Source: Methanosarcina mazei S-6 (GTDB lineage Archaea > Halobacteriota > Methanosarcinia > Methanosarcinales > Methanosarcinaceae). Taken from it: 64,000 nt of DNA. Below, in pieces: positions 8,379-16,447 of the stretch (positions within the stretch are counted from its first letter, which is position 1; the number at the start of each line of letters is the position of its first letter). The translations under genes were made by a program, and so were the position numbers. Where the stretch lies: the NCBI RefSeq assembly GCF_000970205.1, contig NZ_CP009512.1, positions 3,782,001 through 3,846,000 on the forward strand, given 5' to 3'. The notes beneath the pieces were generated by a model. It saw nothing but the letters and a program-made list of their open reading frames with translations. It was not told the DNA's origin and ran no database searches.

Positions 8379-9566
8379 TTGAGCCTGCCAGAAAAAAAGA
8401 ACTGTTTGAAACTGAGAGAGTTTACTTTAAGTTTATTTTCTCTAACCCTATTCCTGATTTTCTTCTGCACACAGATAAATCCTGTTTACGGAGCTGTAAA
8501 CGGGGCAGCTATTGAAGAAGAGAATGAAAACAGAATTATTATTGGCTTTTTTTCAGACCATGACCTCAGTGATGCAACAGTCAGGTTTGAAGAACCCCAT
8601 GAAAACGTTTCTCTTGTTTTTACCCTGAGTTCGGGAAAAGAAACTCTGAAATCAGAAACTTTCCACCTGGTTTCCGTAAAGAAAGACCAGGAGATTTCAA
8701 AAGTCTTTTTCTGGGAGCTTGAAGAAGACTTTGGGAAGGATAGGGACTCTTATACAGCACAGCTTTTTGTAAAAGAAGGCAATCAAATCCTTGAAACCCA
8801 GAAAACCTCATTTTCTTACCGTAACCCTCATCTTTCAAACCTGAAAGTTGTGGATTTTTCTGCAGATTCCGAAAAAGCTTCATTCCTGATAGATCTTGTA
8901 AGTTCCGCAAACCTCAGACTCGTGCAGATGCCTGAGCCCGGCATTGTAGATTTTGACCTTAAACTCCTTTCCGGCAAGGACATAATATACAGCGAAAGCC
9001 TGAAAAATGTCCCTGTAACTGATGCTTATTATAAAACAATTAACTGGCCCTTGCTGCTGGAAAAAGACAGGAGCTACACCGCTCTCCTGAAAGTCCATTC
9101 ACATTCCCCCGAGCTTACCACCGCATATATGTCAGAATTCTGGGCGGAAGAAAAGGTAGAAATCCTTGATTCTGACATCAACGTGGACGAGTACGGGGCA
9201 AGCGTGACTGTAACAGGAAGGTCACAGGTTCCTTTTAATGGAATTGTCAGGGTTGTTCTAACTCCTGAAGAAGGAGATGTCCGGGTGTTTGAAGAAACTG
9301 CGGATATCCTTACTGCGGGAAAAGAAGATACAGTAGGAATCATCTGGCAGGGGGTTCCCAGAGGAGACTACAATGTAAAAATAGATGTGGTAAACCTCGA
9401 CGGTGAAATACTTGACAGCCATGAAACGGTTTTGCGTGTTTTTGAGCCCGTAGCTGAACTAAATCCTCCTGAAGAGACTCCAGCACTTAGCTCTCAGGCA
9501 GCAACTGGAATTTTACTCTGTGTTGCTGTTTTTCTGGGAAGAAAAAAGAGAGGAAAAAAGGACTGA
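8379..9566 (+). CDS. Signal-peptide membrane protein linked to an ABC transporter
   Basis: 395 aa, function unknown. The N-terminus has a hydrophobic signal segment (TLSLFSLTLFLIFFCTQINP). A long extracytoplasmic region of beta-rich, acidic sequence follows, with two similar stretches that each mention SFxLxxxSSANL or VNLDGEILDSHETVLRVFEP. The C-terminus is a hydrophobic segment plus a basic tail (FLGRKKRGKKD). The start is TTG at 8379, 8 nt after GGAGG. The gene lies 55 nt before an FtsX-type permease and its ATPase, so it is probably the extracytoplasmic partner of that transporter. Confidence 0.75.
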   Translation: MSLPEKKNCLKLREFTLSLFSLTLFLIFFCTQINPVYGAVNGAAIEEENENRIIIGFFSDHDLSDATVRFEEPHENVSLVFTLSSGKETLKSETFHLVSVKKDQEISKVFFWELEEDFGKDRDSYTAQLFVKEGNQILETQKTSFSYRNPHLSNLKVVDFSADSEKASFLIDLVSSANLRLVQMPEPGIVDFDLKLLSGKDIIYSESLKNVPVTDAYYKTINWPLLLEKDRSYTALLKVHSHSPELTTAYMSEFWAEEKVEILDSDINVDEYGASVTVTGRSQVPFNGIVRVVLTPEEGDVRVFEETADILTAGKEDTVGIIWQGVPRGDYNVKIDVVNLDGEILDSHETVLRVFEPVAELNPPEETPALSSQAATGILLCVAVFLGRKKRGKKD

Positions 9567-9621
9567 ACCAGGTAACTTTTGAATTATCTGGAGTTAAAAC
9601 GAATCTGTATGCGGGATCACT

Positions 9622-10737
9622 ATGCTTGACCTGATCATCCGAAACATAACGAACCGGAAAATCCGGAGCGCACTGACTATCTGCGGGATAGCCCTGGGGA
9701 TTTTTGCAGTCATAGTTATGGGTGCCATGTCTGAGAATTTCCATCAGACTTTTGAGCGTTCCATGAGTGTGACCAGTGACAAAATCCGGGTCTTTGCCGA
9801 AAGCGGAGTCTTTGGAGGGGGACTCACGGAAGATAAGGTCAGCGATGTCCTCCGCGTGGCCGGCGTAGAAGATGCCTACGGGCTTTTAATGACCACTTTT
9901 GACGAAGATAAAATGGGCATGACAGGAAAACAGATACTTGGTGTCCCTCCTGAAAAATCCAGTGTTGCCCTTAACCCTGTGCAACTAAAAGCAGGCCGCT
10001 TTCTGGACCCGGGAGATTCTTACAGCGTGGTCGTAGGAAACAATATCAAGAGAGAGTACAACCTTGAGATCGGCAGCAAGTTCGAGATCCACGACAAATA
10101 TTTTACCGTTGTTGGGATCCTTGATTATACCGGCTCTATTTTTGACAATGCTGTGATTATTCCTCTTGAAACTGCCCAGGACCTTTACAGCGTGGGAAAT
10201 TCAGTATCCTATATCTTTGCCGTGCCTGATGATAGGGTGGATGCAGAGATGCTCTCCAAAAGGATCGAGTTAAGTGTAAAAGGCACAAGCACCCTTTCTC
10301 CGGGAGAACTTGAGGTGCAGGCAAGACAGTCCTTCATGATTTTCAGCGTAATAACCATCAGTTCCGGTCTCCTTGCAGCAATCATAGGCGGGCTCTGTGT
10401 AATGAATACGATGCTCATGTCAGTTGCAGAAAGGACAAGAGAGTTTGGAATTTTGAAAGCCATTGGCGCAGAAACTAAAGATATCCTGCTCCTGACACTT
10501 GGAGAAGCCTCCTTGATGGGTCTTTTAGGAGGAATCCTTGGGATTATTGTTGGTATCGGGGCTGTCCAGATTATGAACGCATGGCTCGCAACAACCAGGA
10601 TTGTCCTTTTCCTGATAACCCCGAGGCTCCTTATAATTGCAATGCTTTTTGCTTTACTGATAGGTGCTCTTTCAGGGCTTTATCCGGCTTACAGGGCTTC
10701 GAAGATGAGCCCTATGGAGGCTTTGAAGCATGCGTGA
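9622..10737 (+). CDS. ABC transporter permease, FtsX/MacB family
   Basis: 371 aa. One N-terminal membrane segment (IRSALTICGIALGIFAVIVM) is followed by a roughly 200-residue extracytoplasmic MacB-like domain, then three C-terminal membrane segments around SSGLLAAIIGGLCVMNTMLM and LGGILGIIVGIGAV. The cytoplasmic motif TREFGILKAIGAETKDIL and the end [18 protein letters not shown] are FtsX hallmarks. Such permeases usually move lipids, peptides or lipoproteins, or transmit force across the membrane, rather than import solutes. The gene overlaps the ATPase gene by 8 nt. Confidence 0.92.
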   Translation: MLDLIIRNITNRKIRSALTICGIALGIFAVIVMGAMSENFHQTFERSMSVTSDKIRVFAESGVFGGGLTEDKVSDVLRVAGVEDAYGLLMTTFDEDKMGMTGKQILGVPPEKSSVALNPVQLKAGRFLDPGDSYSVVVGNNIKREYNLEIGSKFEIHDKYFTVVGILDYTGSIFDNAVIIPLETAQDLYSVGNSVSYIFAVPDDRVDAEMLSKRIELSVKGTSTLSPGELEVQARQSFMIFSVITISSGLLAAIIGGLCVMNTMLMSVAERTREFGILKAIGAETKDILLLTLGEASLMGLLGGILGIIVGIGAVQIMNAWLATTRIVLFLITPRLLIIAMLFALLIGALSGLYPAYRASKMSPMEALKHA

Positions 10738-11440
10738 AGAAAAAGAGGGAGAAACTGGTGCCGGAAGAAAAGTTATCATGCAGATAGAAAACCTCTCCAA
10801 GACCTATATGCAGGGTAAAATTCCTGTCCATGCCCTCCGCTGTGCCTGCATAACCGTAAGAAAAGGAGAGCTCCTCGCTATAATGGGACCTTCGGGTTCA
10901 GGGAAATCAACCCTTCTGGCTCTCATAGGCACACTTGAAAAAGCCACTGACGGAAAAATAATTCTTGACGGGACAGACCTTACATCAGTACCTGAAAAGC
11001 TGCTCCCGGGCGTGAGAAGAGAAAAAATAGGCTTTATTTTTCAGCACTACAACCTGATTCCTACACTTTCAGCCCTTGAAAACGTTGAACTTGCCATGCG
11101 CTTTTCAAGAATGCAAAAAAAAGAGAGAAAAGAAAGGGCAAAATCCCTTCTTGAAGACCTGGGGCTGGAAGACCGGCTCAATCATAAACCTACGGAGCTC
11201 TCAGGTGGAGAACAGCAAAGGGTTTCTATTGCAAGGGCTCTGGCAAATAAACCTGCCCTGATTCTGGCTGACGAGCCTACAGGTGAGGTCGATAGCAAAA
11301 CAAGGGACTCCGTTGTGCAGATTTTTAAGGAATTGAGCCAGAAGGGACAGACAATTCTTGTTGTAACTCACGACCCCGAGGTTGCAAAGGAGTGTTCGAG
11401 GGTGCTCAGGATTACGGATGGGATGATTAAAGATCATTAG
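10730..11440 (+). CDS. ABC transporter ATPase, LolD/MacB type
   Basis: 236 aa. Walker [17 protein letters not shown]-loop [16 protein letters not shown], signature [15 protein letters not shown], Walker [15 protein letters not shown] and H-loop VVTHD are all present. The ATG at 10730 has GGAGG 9 nt upstream inside the permease gene; a second in-frame ATG at 10778 has a weaker site. It is translationally coupled to the permease and is the energy subunit of that system. Confidence 0.93.
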   Translation: MREEKEGETGAGRKVIMQIENLSKTYMQGKIPVHALRCACITVRKGELLAIMGPSGSGKSTLLALIGTLEKATDGKIILDGTDLTSVPEKLLPGVRREKIGFIFQHYNLIPTLSALENVELAMRFSRMQKKERKERAKSLLEDLGLEDRLNHKPTELSGGEQQRVSIARALANKPALILADEPTGEVDSKTRDSVVQIFKELSQKGQTILVVTHDPEVAKECSRVLRITDGMIKDH

Positions 11441-11508
11441 GCTACAGGGAATTAAAACAGTTATAGTAAAGAGTTCGTCCCTAAGGGTTGATCAGGGTTC
11501 AAAATAAC

Positions 11509-11973
11509 TCAATTTGAAACCTGTTCCAGAATTATTTTTCGTATATAGAAACCATAATGATTATAAAAATCAATTACTTTTTCATTTCCATCCCCTACAG
11601 CAACTATTTTTGATTTTACCTTATTTTTATCCAGCCATTCCAGGGCTTTTTCCATTAATTGGCTTCCAATCCCATGTTTGCGATATTCTTTTTCCACATA
11701 CAGTGAATCTATTTCCCCTATCATTTCTTTATCAATTGTGCTAATGCAATATCCAATATATTGTCCTGTATCTTTATCTTTTACTAAGTTGACTCTCATA
11801 GCCGCTTTTGAATCATCTGTTAATTCGTTAACTCTATCTTGAAATCTTTTATTCGCATAAGTATCTGCAAAATATTTTGATTTATTTTTATGATGGGTTC
11901 TGGAACCCTGCCATAAAGATTCTATTAAATATAGTGATTCCTGAGCACCATCGGTATACTCAACATTAATCAT
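11509..11973 (-). CDS. GNAT-family N-acetyltransferase
   Basis: 154 aa. The acetyl-CoA-binding motif A (IDSLYVEKEYRKHGIGSQLM) and the C-terminal FYNHYGFY segment are typical GNAT. The substrate is unknown. It is AT-richer than its neighbours and stands alone between convergent and divergent genes, which could mean recent acquisition. Confidence 0.88.
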   Translation of the reverse strand: MINVEYTDGAQESLYLIESLWQGSRTHHKNKSKYFADTYANKRFQDRVNELTDDSKAAMRVNLVKDKDTGQYIGYCISTIDKEMIGEIDSLYVEKEYRKHGIGSQLMEKALEWLDKNKVKSKIVAVGDGNEKVIDFYNHYGFYIRKIILEQVSN

Positions 11974-12032
11974 GTTTTTTCCTTCCTGTTATTTAGTGAA
12001 GTCTCTATATGCTTATAATCTCTTTATACACC

Positions 12033-12956
12033 CTAGATCTCTTCAAACTCCCATCCAAGGTGTTCTTTTATTACTATATACGCCATTGCAGGCGGAATAA
12101 TTCCTATATCAGTTACTATCATATCGATGTATTCAGAGGGAGTAAAGTCAAAAGCCGGATTTTTCACCTGCACATGAGGGAGTTCTGCCAGAACCGAAGG
12201 GTCGACAACTTCATCTGTGGACCTTTCTTCGATTTCTATAGGTATTCCCAGGATAGTGCTCGGGCTGAATTTGAAGGTCTCGGCAGCTACCATGAAACTT
12301 TTTCTGGCTTCGTGGGCAGCAAGGGCGAGCTGGGAAGTCCCTATTTTGTTTACAAGGGCTCCGTTTGCTGCAATCGCATCAGCTCCGACTATCACTTTAT
12401 CCACATCTTTCATATAGTAGCGCACAGCAGAGTCCACAATAAGGGTTGTGGGGATTCCAAAGCCGTTAAGGTGCCTGACTGTCAGCAACCCCTGGCGCCT
12501 GGGGCGGCTTTCAGTTGCGATAACTGAAATATTTTTTCCGTCTTCAAAAGCCGTTGTAATTATGGAAAGGGCGGCATGGGAATTGCAGTGAGTCATTATT
12601 ACGTCCCCGTCCTGAACTCTCCCTGCTCCAATTTTTCCAATTCTTCCAAGAGCTTTATCTGCCCTCTCGATAAAGAGGTTGGCGTTATTGATGACCTCCT
12701 TCCTGGCGTTCTCTACATTATCAGAAGAATATCTGGAAGAGAGCTTTACGGCGTTAGGGAGGGATACGGCTGTAGGGCGTGTGCTGATAAGGTAATTGGA
12801 GACTTCCGTGATCCCGGCTGCAAATTCCTCAATAGAAGCAGCCTCGAGCCCTGCAGCATAGTCCCTGATTACTTCAGCTGCAGCTTTTGCAATCCTGCCT
12901 GCACCCCGGATTTCCATTGTCCGGATCTTTTCTGCGGTTTCCTGAACTTCTTTCAT
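12033..12956 (-). CDS. Ribose-1,5-bisphosphate isomerase
   Basis: 307 aa, eIF2B-alpha/MTNA-like fold. It carries the segments STRPTAVSLPNAV, MTHCNSHAAL with the catalytic Cys, ATESRPRRQGLLT, and VGADAIAANGALVNKIGT with the catalytic Asp. In archaea this enzyme converts ribose-1,5-bisphosphate to ribulose-1,5-bisphosphate in the AMP-degradation pathway that feeds form III RuBisCO. Neither RuBisCO nor AMP phosphorylase is in the window. An eIF2B-like or methylthioribose-phosphate isomerase is the alternative, less likely given the motifs. Confidence 0.85.
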   Translation of the reverse strand: MKEVQETAEKIRTMEIRGAGRIAKAAAEVIRDYAAGLEAASIEEFAAGITEVSNYLISTRPTAVSLPNAVKLSSRYSSDNVENARKEVINNANLFIERADKALGRIGKIGAGRVQDGDVIMTHCNSHAALSIITTAFEDGKNISVIATESRPRRQGLLTVRHLNGFGIPTTLIVDSAVRYYMKDVDKVIVGADAIAANGALVNKIGTSQLALAAHEARKSFMVAAETFKFSPSTILGIPIEIEERSTDEVVDPSVLAELPHVQVKNPAFDFTPSEYIDMIVTDIGIIPPAMAYIVIKEHLGWEFEEI

Positions 12957-13053
12957 AATATAAGGGATAGTCAGCGCCTGATTTATAGCTATCTTTCAGC
13001 TCTCCTTCTCTCATTGAAAGACCGGAGGAGGACAAAGACCGGAATTGATCTGG

Positions 13054-13842
13054 TTATACTTTCTTTATTTTTTCTGATCTATCCCTGTAGTAAGCAAAAA
13101 GGTCTTCTCCCCATTTAAGTGCAACAGGGTCAAAACACAGGACATCGCGCGTATGGTCAAAAGCGCCGTTAGAAAAAGGAAGACTCAAAGAGAGAAATTT
13201 ATCAGTGACAACATGAGAAAATTCTATTTTTTCCTCGCATACATATAAACAGGTGTTATCGAGGCTGAGAAATTCCCTTAATTCAGACCTGTATTCTCCT
13301 TTTATTCTCTCATAAACCGGAAGGGTCACAAGAAGAGTTACATCTGCTCCATTTTTCGCAAAAGAAAGGAAAAGGGAAGGGTAAAGAGGAAAAAAGATGG
13401 CGGAAATTCCTTTTATCTTTCTCGATACTGTAAGTTTTTCCACGAATTCCCTGTGAGGTTCAAAGAGGTGTGTCCAGTCAGGAGGTTCGGAAAAGATACA
13501 GTTCTCCAGATCTCCAATCCTGCTCTTTAAAGGAGAAGGCAAACACTCAACTGCATGGTCTGCCCAGTAATCGTAGTTCCTGGAAAAGACATTTAATACA
13601 CGCATCATCGCGTGCATTCTCTCAGCTACCGCTATGCCAAGAGGAGACAGAAAGTAAGAGTCTTCTGTCCTGAATACCAGAGAATCATCCCTTAATTTTT
13701 TAATCTGGGGAAGAATGGCTACAGCGCTCGTATCCAGATTTGTTTTTATTTCTTCTATATTTTTTGGCCCCTCTTTTAAAAATAAAAGAAGATTTTTCCT
13801 TTTTTCGGAGAGGAAAATCAATTCTAGAAGCGAGTTACTCAT
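13054..13842 (-). CDS. Winged-helix transcriptional regulator, methanogen type
   Basis: 262 aa. The N-terminal winged helix (LLELIFLSEKRKNLLLFLKE, then EEIKTNLDTSAVAILPQIKK) is followed by a roughly 170-residue C-terminal domain of the kind found in many Methanosarcina regulators (formerly DUF1724). Effector and targets are unknown. The gene precedes the isomerase gene in the same direction with about a 100 nt gap. Confidence 0.85.
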   Translation of the reverse strand: MSNSLLELIFLSEKRKNLLLFLKEGPKNIEEIKTNLDTSAVAILPQIKKLRDDSLVFRTEDSYFLSPLGIAVAERMHAMMRVLNVFSRNYDYWADHAVECLPSPLKSRIGDLENCIFSEPPDWTHLFEPHREFVEKLTVSRKIKGISAIFFPLYPSLFLSFAKNGADVTLLVTLPVYERIKGEYRSELREFLSLDNTCLYVCEEKIEFSHVVTDKFLSLSLPFSNGAFDHTRDVLCFDPVALKWGEDLFAYYRDRSEKIKKV

Positions 13843-14110
13843 GTCTATAAGAGATAAGTAAAGACTTGATAAGTATCTTTCGTATTATTCAACTATTTTT
13901 ATTCAAAAGCGTGAAACCAGATATGAAAATTTTTTTGGGATGTGAAGGTAAAAAAGTGGTAGACTATCAGGACAGAAAAGAATAAAGAATGAGAGATATT
14001 GCAGAGCAAAAATTAACCAAAACTGAAAATGCAAGAAGTTATTTGAGCCAGAGTAAGTGGATTTTGAGGCAGTGAAATAATTCAATGGGAAGTAAATTTT
14101 AAGGTCGTAT
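13843..14110. other. AT-rich intergenic, nothing recognised
   Basis: Between the regulator gene and the first small-RNA promoter I see no gene, hairpin or repeat that I can support. Confidence 0.5.
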
Positions 14111-14113
14111 AGG

Positions 14114-14120
14114 TTATATA
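14114..14120 (+). promoter_or_regulatory. TATA box of the first small RNA
   Basis: TTATATA lies 32 bases before the base of the first stem, the same geometry as at the second copy (TATA at 14645-14652, stem at 14678). Confidence 0.55.
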
Positions 14121-14141
14121 CCTCTATAACATAAAGAGGAA

Positions 14142-14270
14142 GTTGACGGTTAAGAGTTAAGGGGTTTTTCTCTTAATCGTAGGGGTTGAATCACACAATT
14201 GGGAGCCATATCAGAGGTGGCAAGCGGCTCCCAATTATAACACCACCGATCTTGGAGAACTTTTATCTTC
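14142..14270 (+). ncRNA. Candidate small RNA, copy 1 of a pair
   Basis: Two hairpins joined by a conserved linker. Hairpin 1 is an 11-bp stem, 14146-14156 with 14170-14180, with a 13-nt loop reading TTAAGGGGTTTTT. The linker at 14181-14193 contains GGGGTTGAATCA. Hairpin 2 has a perfect 11-bp stem, 14197-14207 (AATTGGGAGCC) with 14226-14236. A T-rich stretch follows near 14261. No open reading frame explains the region. The start is inferred from the TATA box; the end is uncertain. Confidence 0.7.
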
Positions 14271-14640
14271 CAGTATTCATCATTTTTCTATCATCCAATC
14301 ATAAAAAATATAAGAAATGGTGAAAATATAGCCCAATATATTTACATAGTTCAGTAAAGATTATAGAACTTATGAGAATTTACGGACTAAGAATTTTTTT
14401 GAATATAGTAGGAGATAAATAAAAAGTGTTCAGGACATATTGTTTAAAAAAAGAAAAACTGTTCATTTTGGATTTTTTAAGATTTATTTCATAAGAGAAA
14501 AGAAATAAATTAAGAGGTAATTTTGACTGGCTTGAAATTTTTAATGCTAACAAATAATTTAATAAAATAAGATATTTTAAACTCAGATAAAAAAATACAG
14601 TCATCTATAATTTGAGTATTAGCAAATATTTTATGACGTT
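14271..14640. other. AT-rich spacer between the small RNAs
   Basis: Very AT-rich. A minus-strand open frame of 74 codons (14380-14604) has low-complexity Phe/Leu/Ile/Lys content and no ribosome binding site, so I do not call a gene. Confidence 0.5.
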
Positions 14641-14644
14641 TATG

Positions 14645-14652
14645 TTATATAA
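14645..14652 (+). promoter_or_regulatory. TATA box of the second small RNA
   Basis: TTATATAA lies 33 bases before the first stem of the second small-RNA candidate. Confidence 0.55.
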
Positions 14653-14673
14653 CTAGAAATCATAAGAATTTGA

Positions 14674-14770
14674 TAGAGATTGAGAGTTAATGGGTTTCCT
14701 CTCAGTCCAATGGGGTTGGATCATCAGTAGGGACCTAGGAAAGGAAAATTCGGTCCCTATTTCCTTCTTA
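14674..14770 (+). ncRNA. Candidate small RNA, copy 2 of a pair
   Basis: Same architecture as the copy at 14142. Hairpin 1 is a 9-bp stem, 14678-14686 with 14699-14707, loop TTAATGGGTTTC. The linker at 14711-14722 reads TGGGGTTGGATC. Hairpin 2 is TAGGGACC (14728-14735) with GGTCCCTA (14752-14759), followed by a pyrimidine run (TTTCCTTCTT), a good terminator. Stem sequences differ from copy 1 but pairing is kept, while the loop and linker are conserved. Confidence 0.72.
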
Positions 14771-14850
14771 CAGAAATAAAATCAAACTTTTTTCCAGAGC
14801 AAATTCTTCCTGAGGACCTGATTTTTAAATTAATTTATATTTTGCTAATG

Positions 14851-15070
14851 AATTTACCTCTTTATGAATGAATTTACTTCTTTATGAATGAATTTACCTC
14901 TTTATAAATGAATTTACCTCTTTATAAATGAATTTACCTCTTTATAAATGAATTTACCTCTTTATAAATGAATTTACCTCTTTATAAATGAATTTACCTC
15001 TTTATAAATGAATTTACCTCTTTATAAATGAATTTACCTCTTTATAAATGAATTTACCTCTTTATAAATG
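14851..15070. repeat. Eleven 20-bp tandem repeats
   Basis: Units of AATTTACCTCTTTATAAATG start every 20 bases from 14851 to 15051. The first two differ slightly (TTTATGAATG, ACTTC); the rest are identical. Each unit holds a TATA-like TTTATAAAT. There are no spacers, so this is not CRISPR. It lies between the small RNAs and the FmdE-family gene. Confidence 0.95.
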
Positions 15071-15228
15071 AAGATTGATCAAATTGATTATCAGGATAAT
15101 CAACTGAAACTGTGATTTTTTGTTATTAGTTAATCTGTTCATCGAAGCTACACATCTTTAAAGAGACCGATAAAAATCGAGAGCGGATTAATACTCTGGA
15201 TTTTTTTTGTATTATCAATTAAATACAG

Positions 15229-15240
15229 AATTTATAAATA
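15229..15240 (+). promoter_or_regulatory. Promoter of the FmdE-family gene
   Basis: AATTTATAAATA is a good archaeal TATA box. About 27 bases on, at 15262-15278, lies a 17-bp palindrome (GGTTAATT A AATTAACC) at the expected start of transcription, a possible operator. Confidence 0.5.
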
Positions 15241-15318
15241 GTATTCAGAGAATATGAAACAGGTTAATTAAATTAACCCGACAGATAATGAAAAGTAATT
15301 GAAGTAGGAGTTGAGAAC

Positions 15319-15918
15319 CTGGATTTCAATGATGCTAATTTCGATACCGCTGTAAAGTTCCACGGACATGTCTGCCCTGGCATATCGATAGGATACAGAG
15401 TGGCTATGCTGGCTACCGAGCGTTTTAAAGACAGGAGCGAAGATGAAGAACTCGTTGCAGTTGTGGAAAACAGGTCCTGTGCAGTAGATGCGATTCAGGC
15501 AATCAACGGCTGTACCTGCGGGAAAGGAAACCTCATCTTCAAAGAACATGGAAAGCACGTATATACATTTTACAAAAGAGGAAGCGAAAAAGCCCTGAGA
15601 ATTTCCCTTAAACCCGATGCCTTACCCCAGGATAGTAGACATACTGCTCTTTTCGCAAAACTGAGGGCAGGCACTGCAAGCCCGGAAGAAGAAAAAGAGT
15701 TTCAGGCTTCACATGATGCGAAAAGCCAGAGAATCCTGGAAATGCCGGAAGAGGAGCTTTTCCGTGTCAGTGAAGTGAATATTGAGCCCCCGGAGAAAGC
15801 CATAATCTACCCCACAGTCATATGCAGCAAATGCGGAGAAGGATTTATGGAACCCCTGGGAAGGGTTAAAAATGGAGAAATTGTCTGCATCTCCTGTTTT
15901 GAGGCAAAAAATGAGTGA
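15319..15918 (+). CDS. FmdE-family protein
   Basis: About 199 aa. The conserved FmdE motif FHGHVCPGISIGYRVAM lies at 15358-15408, and a C-terminal zinc ribbon (ICSKCGEGFMEP, then IVCISCFE) ends the protein. Other cysteines (NRSCAVDAIQ, INGCTCGKGN) are FmdE signatures. FmdE was first found with formylmethanofuran dehydrogenase, but its role is unsettled. No ATG, GTG or TTG is in frame between the stop at 15289 and the GTG at 15400, and starting at 15400 would delete the HGH-CPG motif. CTG at 15319 lies 8 nt after GGAG (15307-15310), so I choose it. This is a paralogue away from the fmd operon. Confidence 0.8.
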   Translation: MDFNDANFDTAVKFHGHVCPGISIGYRVAMLATERFKDRSEDEELVAVVENRSCAVDAIQAINGCTCGKGNLIFKEHGKHVYTFYKRGSEKALRISLKPDALPQDSRHTALFAKLRAGTASPEEEKEFQASHDAKSQRILEMPEEELFRVSEVNIEPPEKAIIYPTVICSKCGEGFMEPLGRVKNGEIVCISCFEAKNE

Positions 15919-16348
15919 AAATTCAGAAAATGCTCCCGAAAAAGTTGAGTTTACCCCCATAGGCTACGTGGAAAATGACTACTTTAAACCGGAGTATAAA
16001 GAAGAGGTCTACGAGAAGGTTTCAAAAATTGTCCTGAGAGAAGATCTGGTAGACGGCCTTTACAGGGTAGAAGAGCTTGAAAAACTCTATATCCTCTTTT
16101 ATTTCAGCAAATCGGAAGGTTATAAGCTGATCCACCGCCGCCGTTATGACGGAGAGATGTCAGGAGTCTTCGCAAGCAGGAGCCCATACCGGCCCAATGG
16201 GATAGGTCTTACCCTTGTGGAGCTCTTGAAAGTAGAGGGCAACGTGCTCTATGTAAAAGGCATTGATGCCATCAACGGGACGCCTGTACTGGACATTAAG
16301 CCATACATGAAAGACCTTGAAGAAAAAGCGAAAGAAAAAGCGAAGTGA
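15911..16348 (+). CDS. trmO: TrmO/TsaA-family tRNA methyltransferase
   Basis: 145 aa from the ATG at 15911, which overlaps the FmdE-family stop (ATGAGTGA). The core reads FTPIGYVEND, GVFASRSPYRPNGIGLT and LYVKGIDAINGTPVLDIKPY, the hallmarks of the family that N6-methylates threonylcarbamoyladenosine at tRNA position 37 using SAM. Archaeal members are short and function is inferred from bacterial TrmO. A lysine-rich tail ends the protein. Confidence 0.88.
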   Translation: MSENSENAPEKVEFTPIGYVENDYFKPEYKEEVYEKVSKIVLREDLVDGLYRVEELEKLYILFYFSKSEGYKLIHRRRYDGEMSGVFASRSPYRPNGIGLTLVELLKVEGNVLYVKGIDAINGTPVLDIKPYMKDLEEKAKEKAK

Positions 16349-16414
16349 AAAATCGCAAAAAAACAGTATCTAAAACCGATAAATCAAAAAATAAAGCCTT
16401 TTTTCAAATAAAAA

Positions 16415-16438
16415 AGAAAAGGGGAATTACCCTTTTCT
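16415..16438. terminator. Bidirectional terminator hairpin
   Basis: AGAAAAGGG (16415-16423) and CCCTTTTCT (16430-16438) form a perfect 9-bp stem between the convergent trmO and CobN-like genes. Confidence 0.6.
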
Positions 16439-16447
16439 AAGTTTCAT

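Noticed and set aside
14111-14123. NrpR-type nitrogen operator before the first small RNA
   Set aside because: The GGT/ACC half-sites around the TATA box are spaced differently from the known GGTA-N6-TACC operator and are absent at the second copy.
14380-14604. Minus-strand 74-codon frame between the small RNAs
   Set aside because: Low-complexity content of an AT-rich region, no ribosome site and no similarity to known domains.
14851-15070. CRISPR array
   Set aside because: The units are directly contiguous, 20 bp, without unique spacers and no cas genes are near.
15872-15910. Start of trmO at TTG 15872
   Set aside because: Overlaps FmdE-family coding more deeply and lacks a ribosome site, while ATG at 15911 is coupled to the upstream stop.
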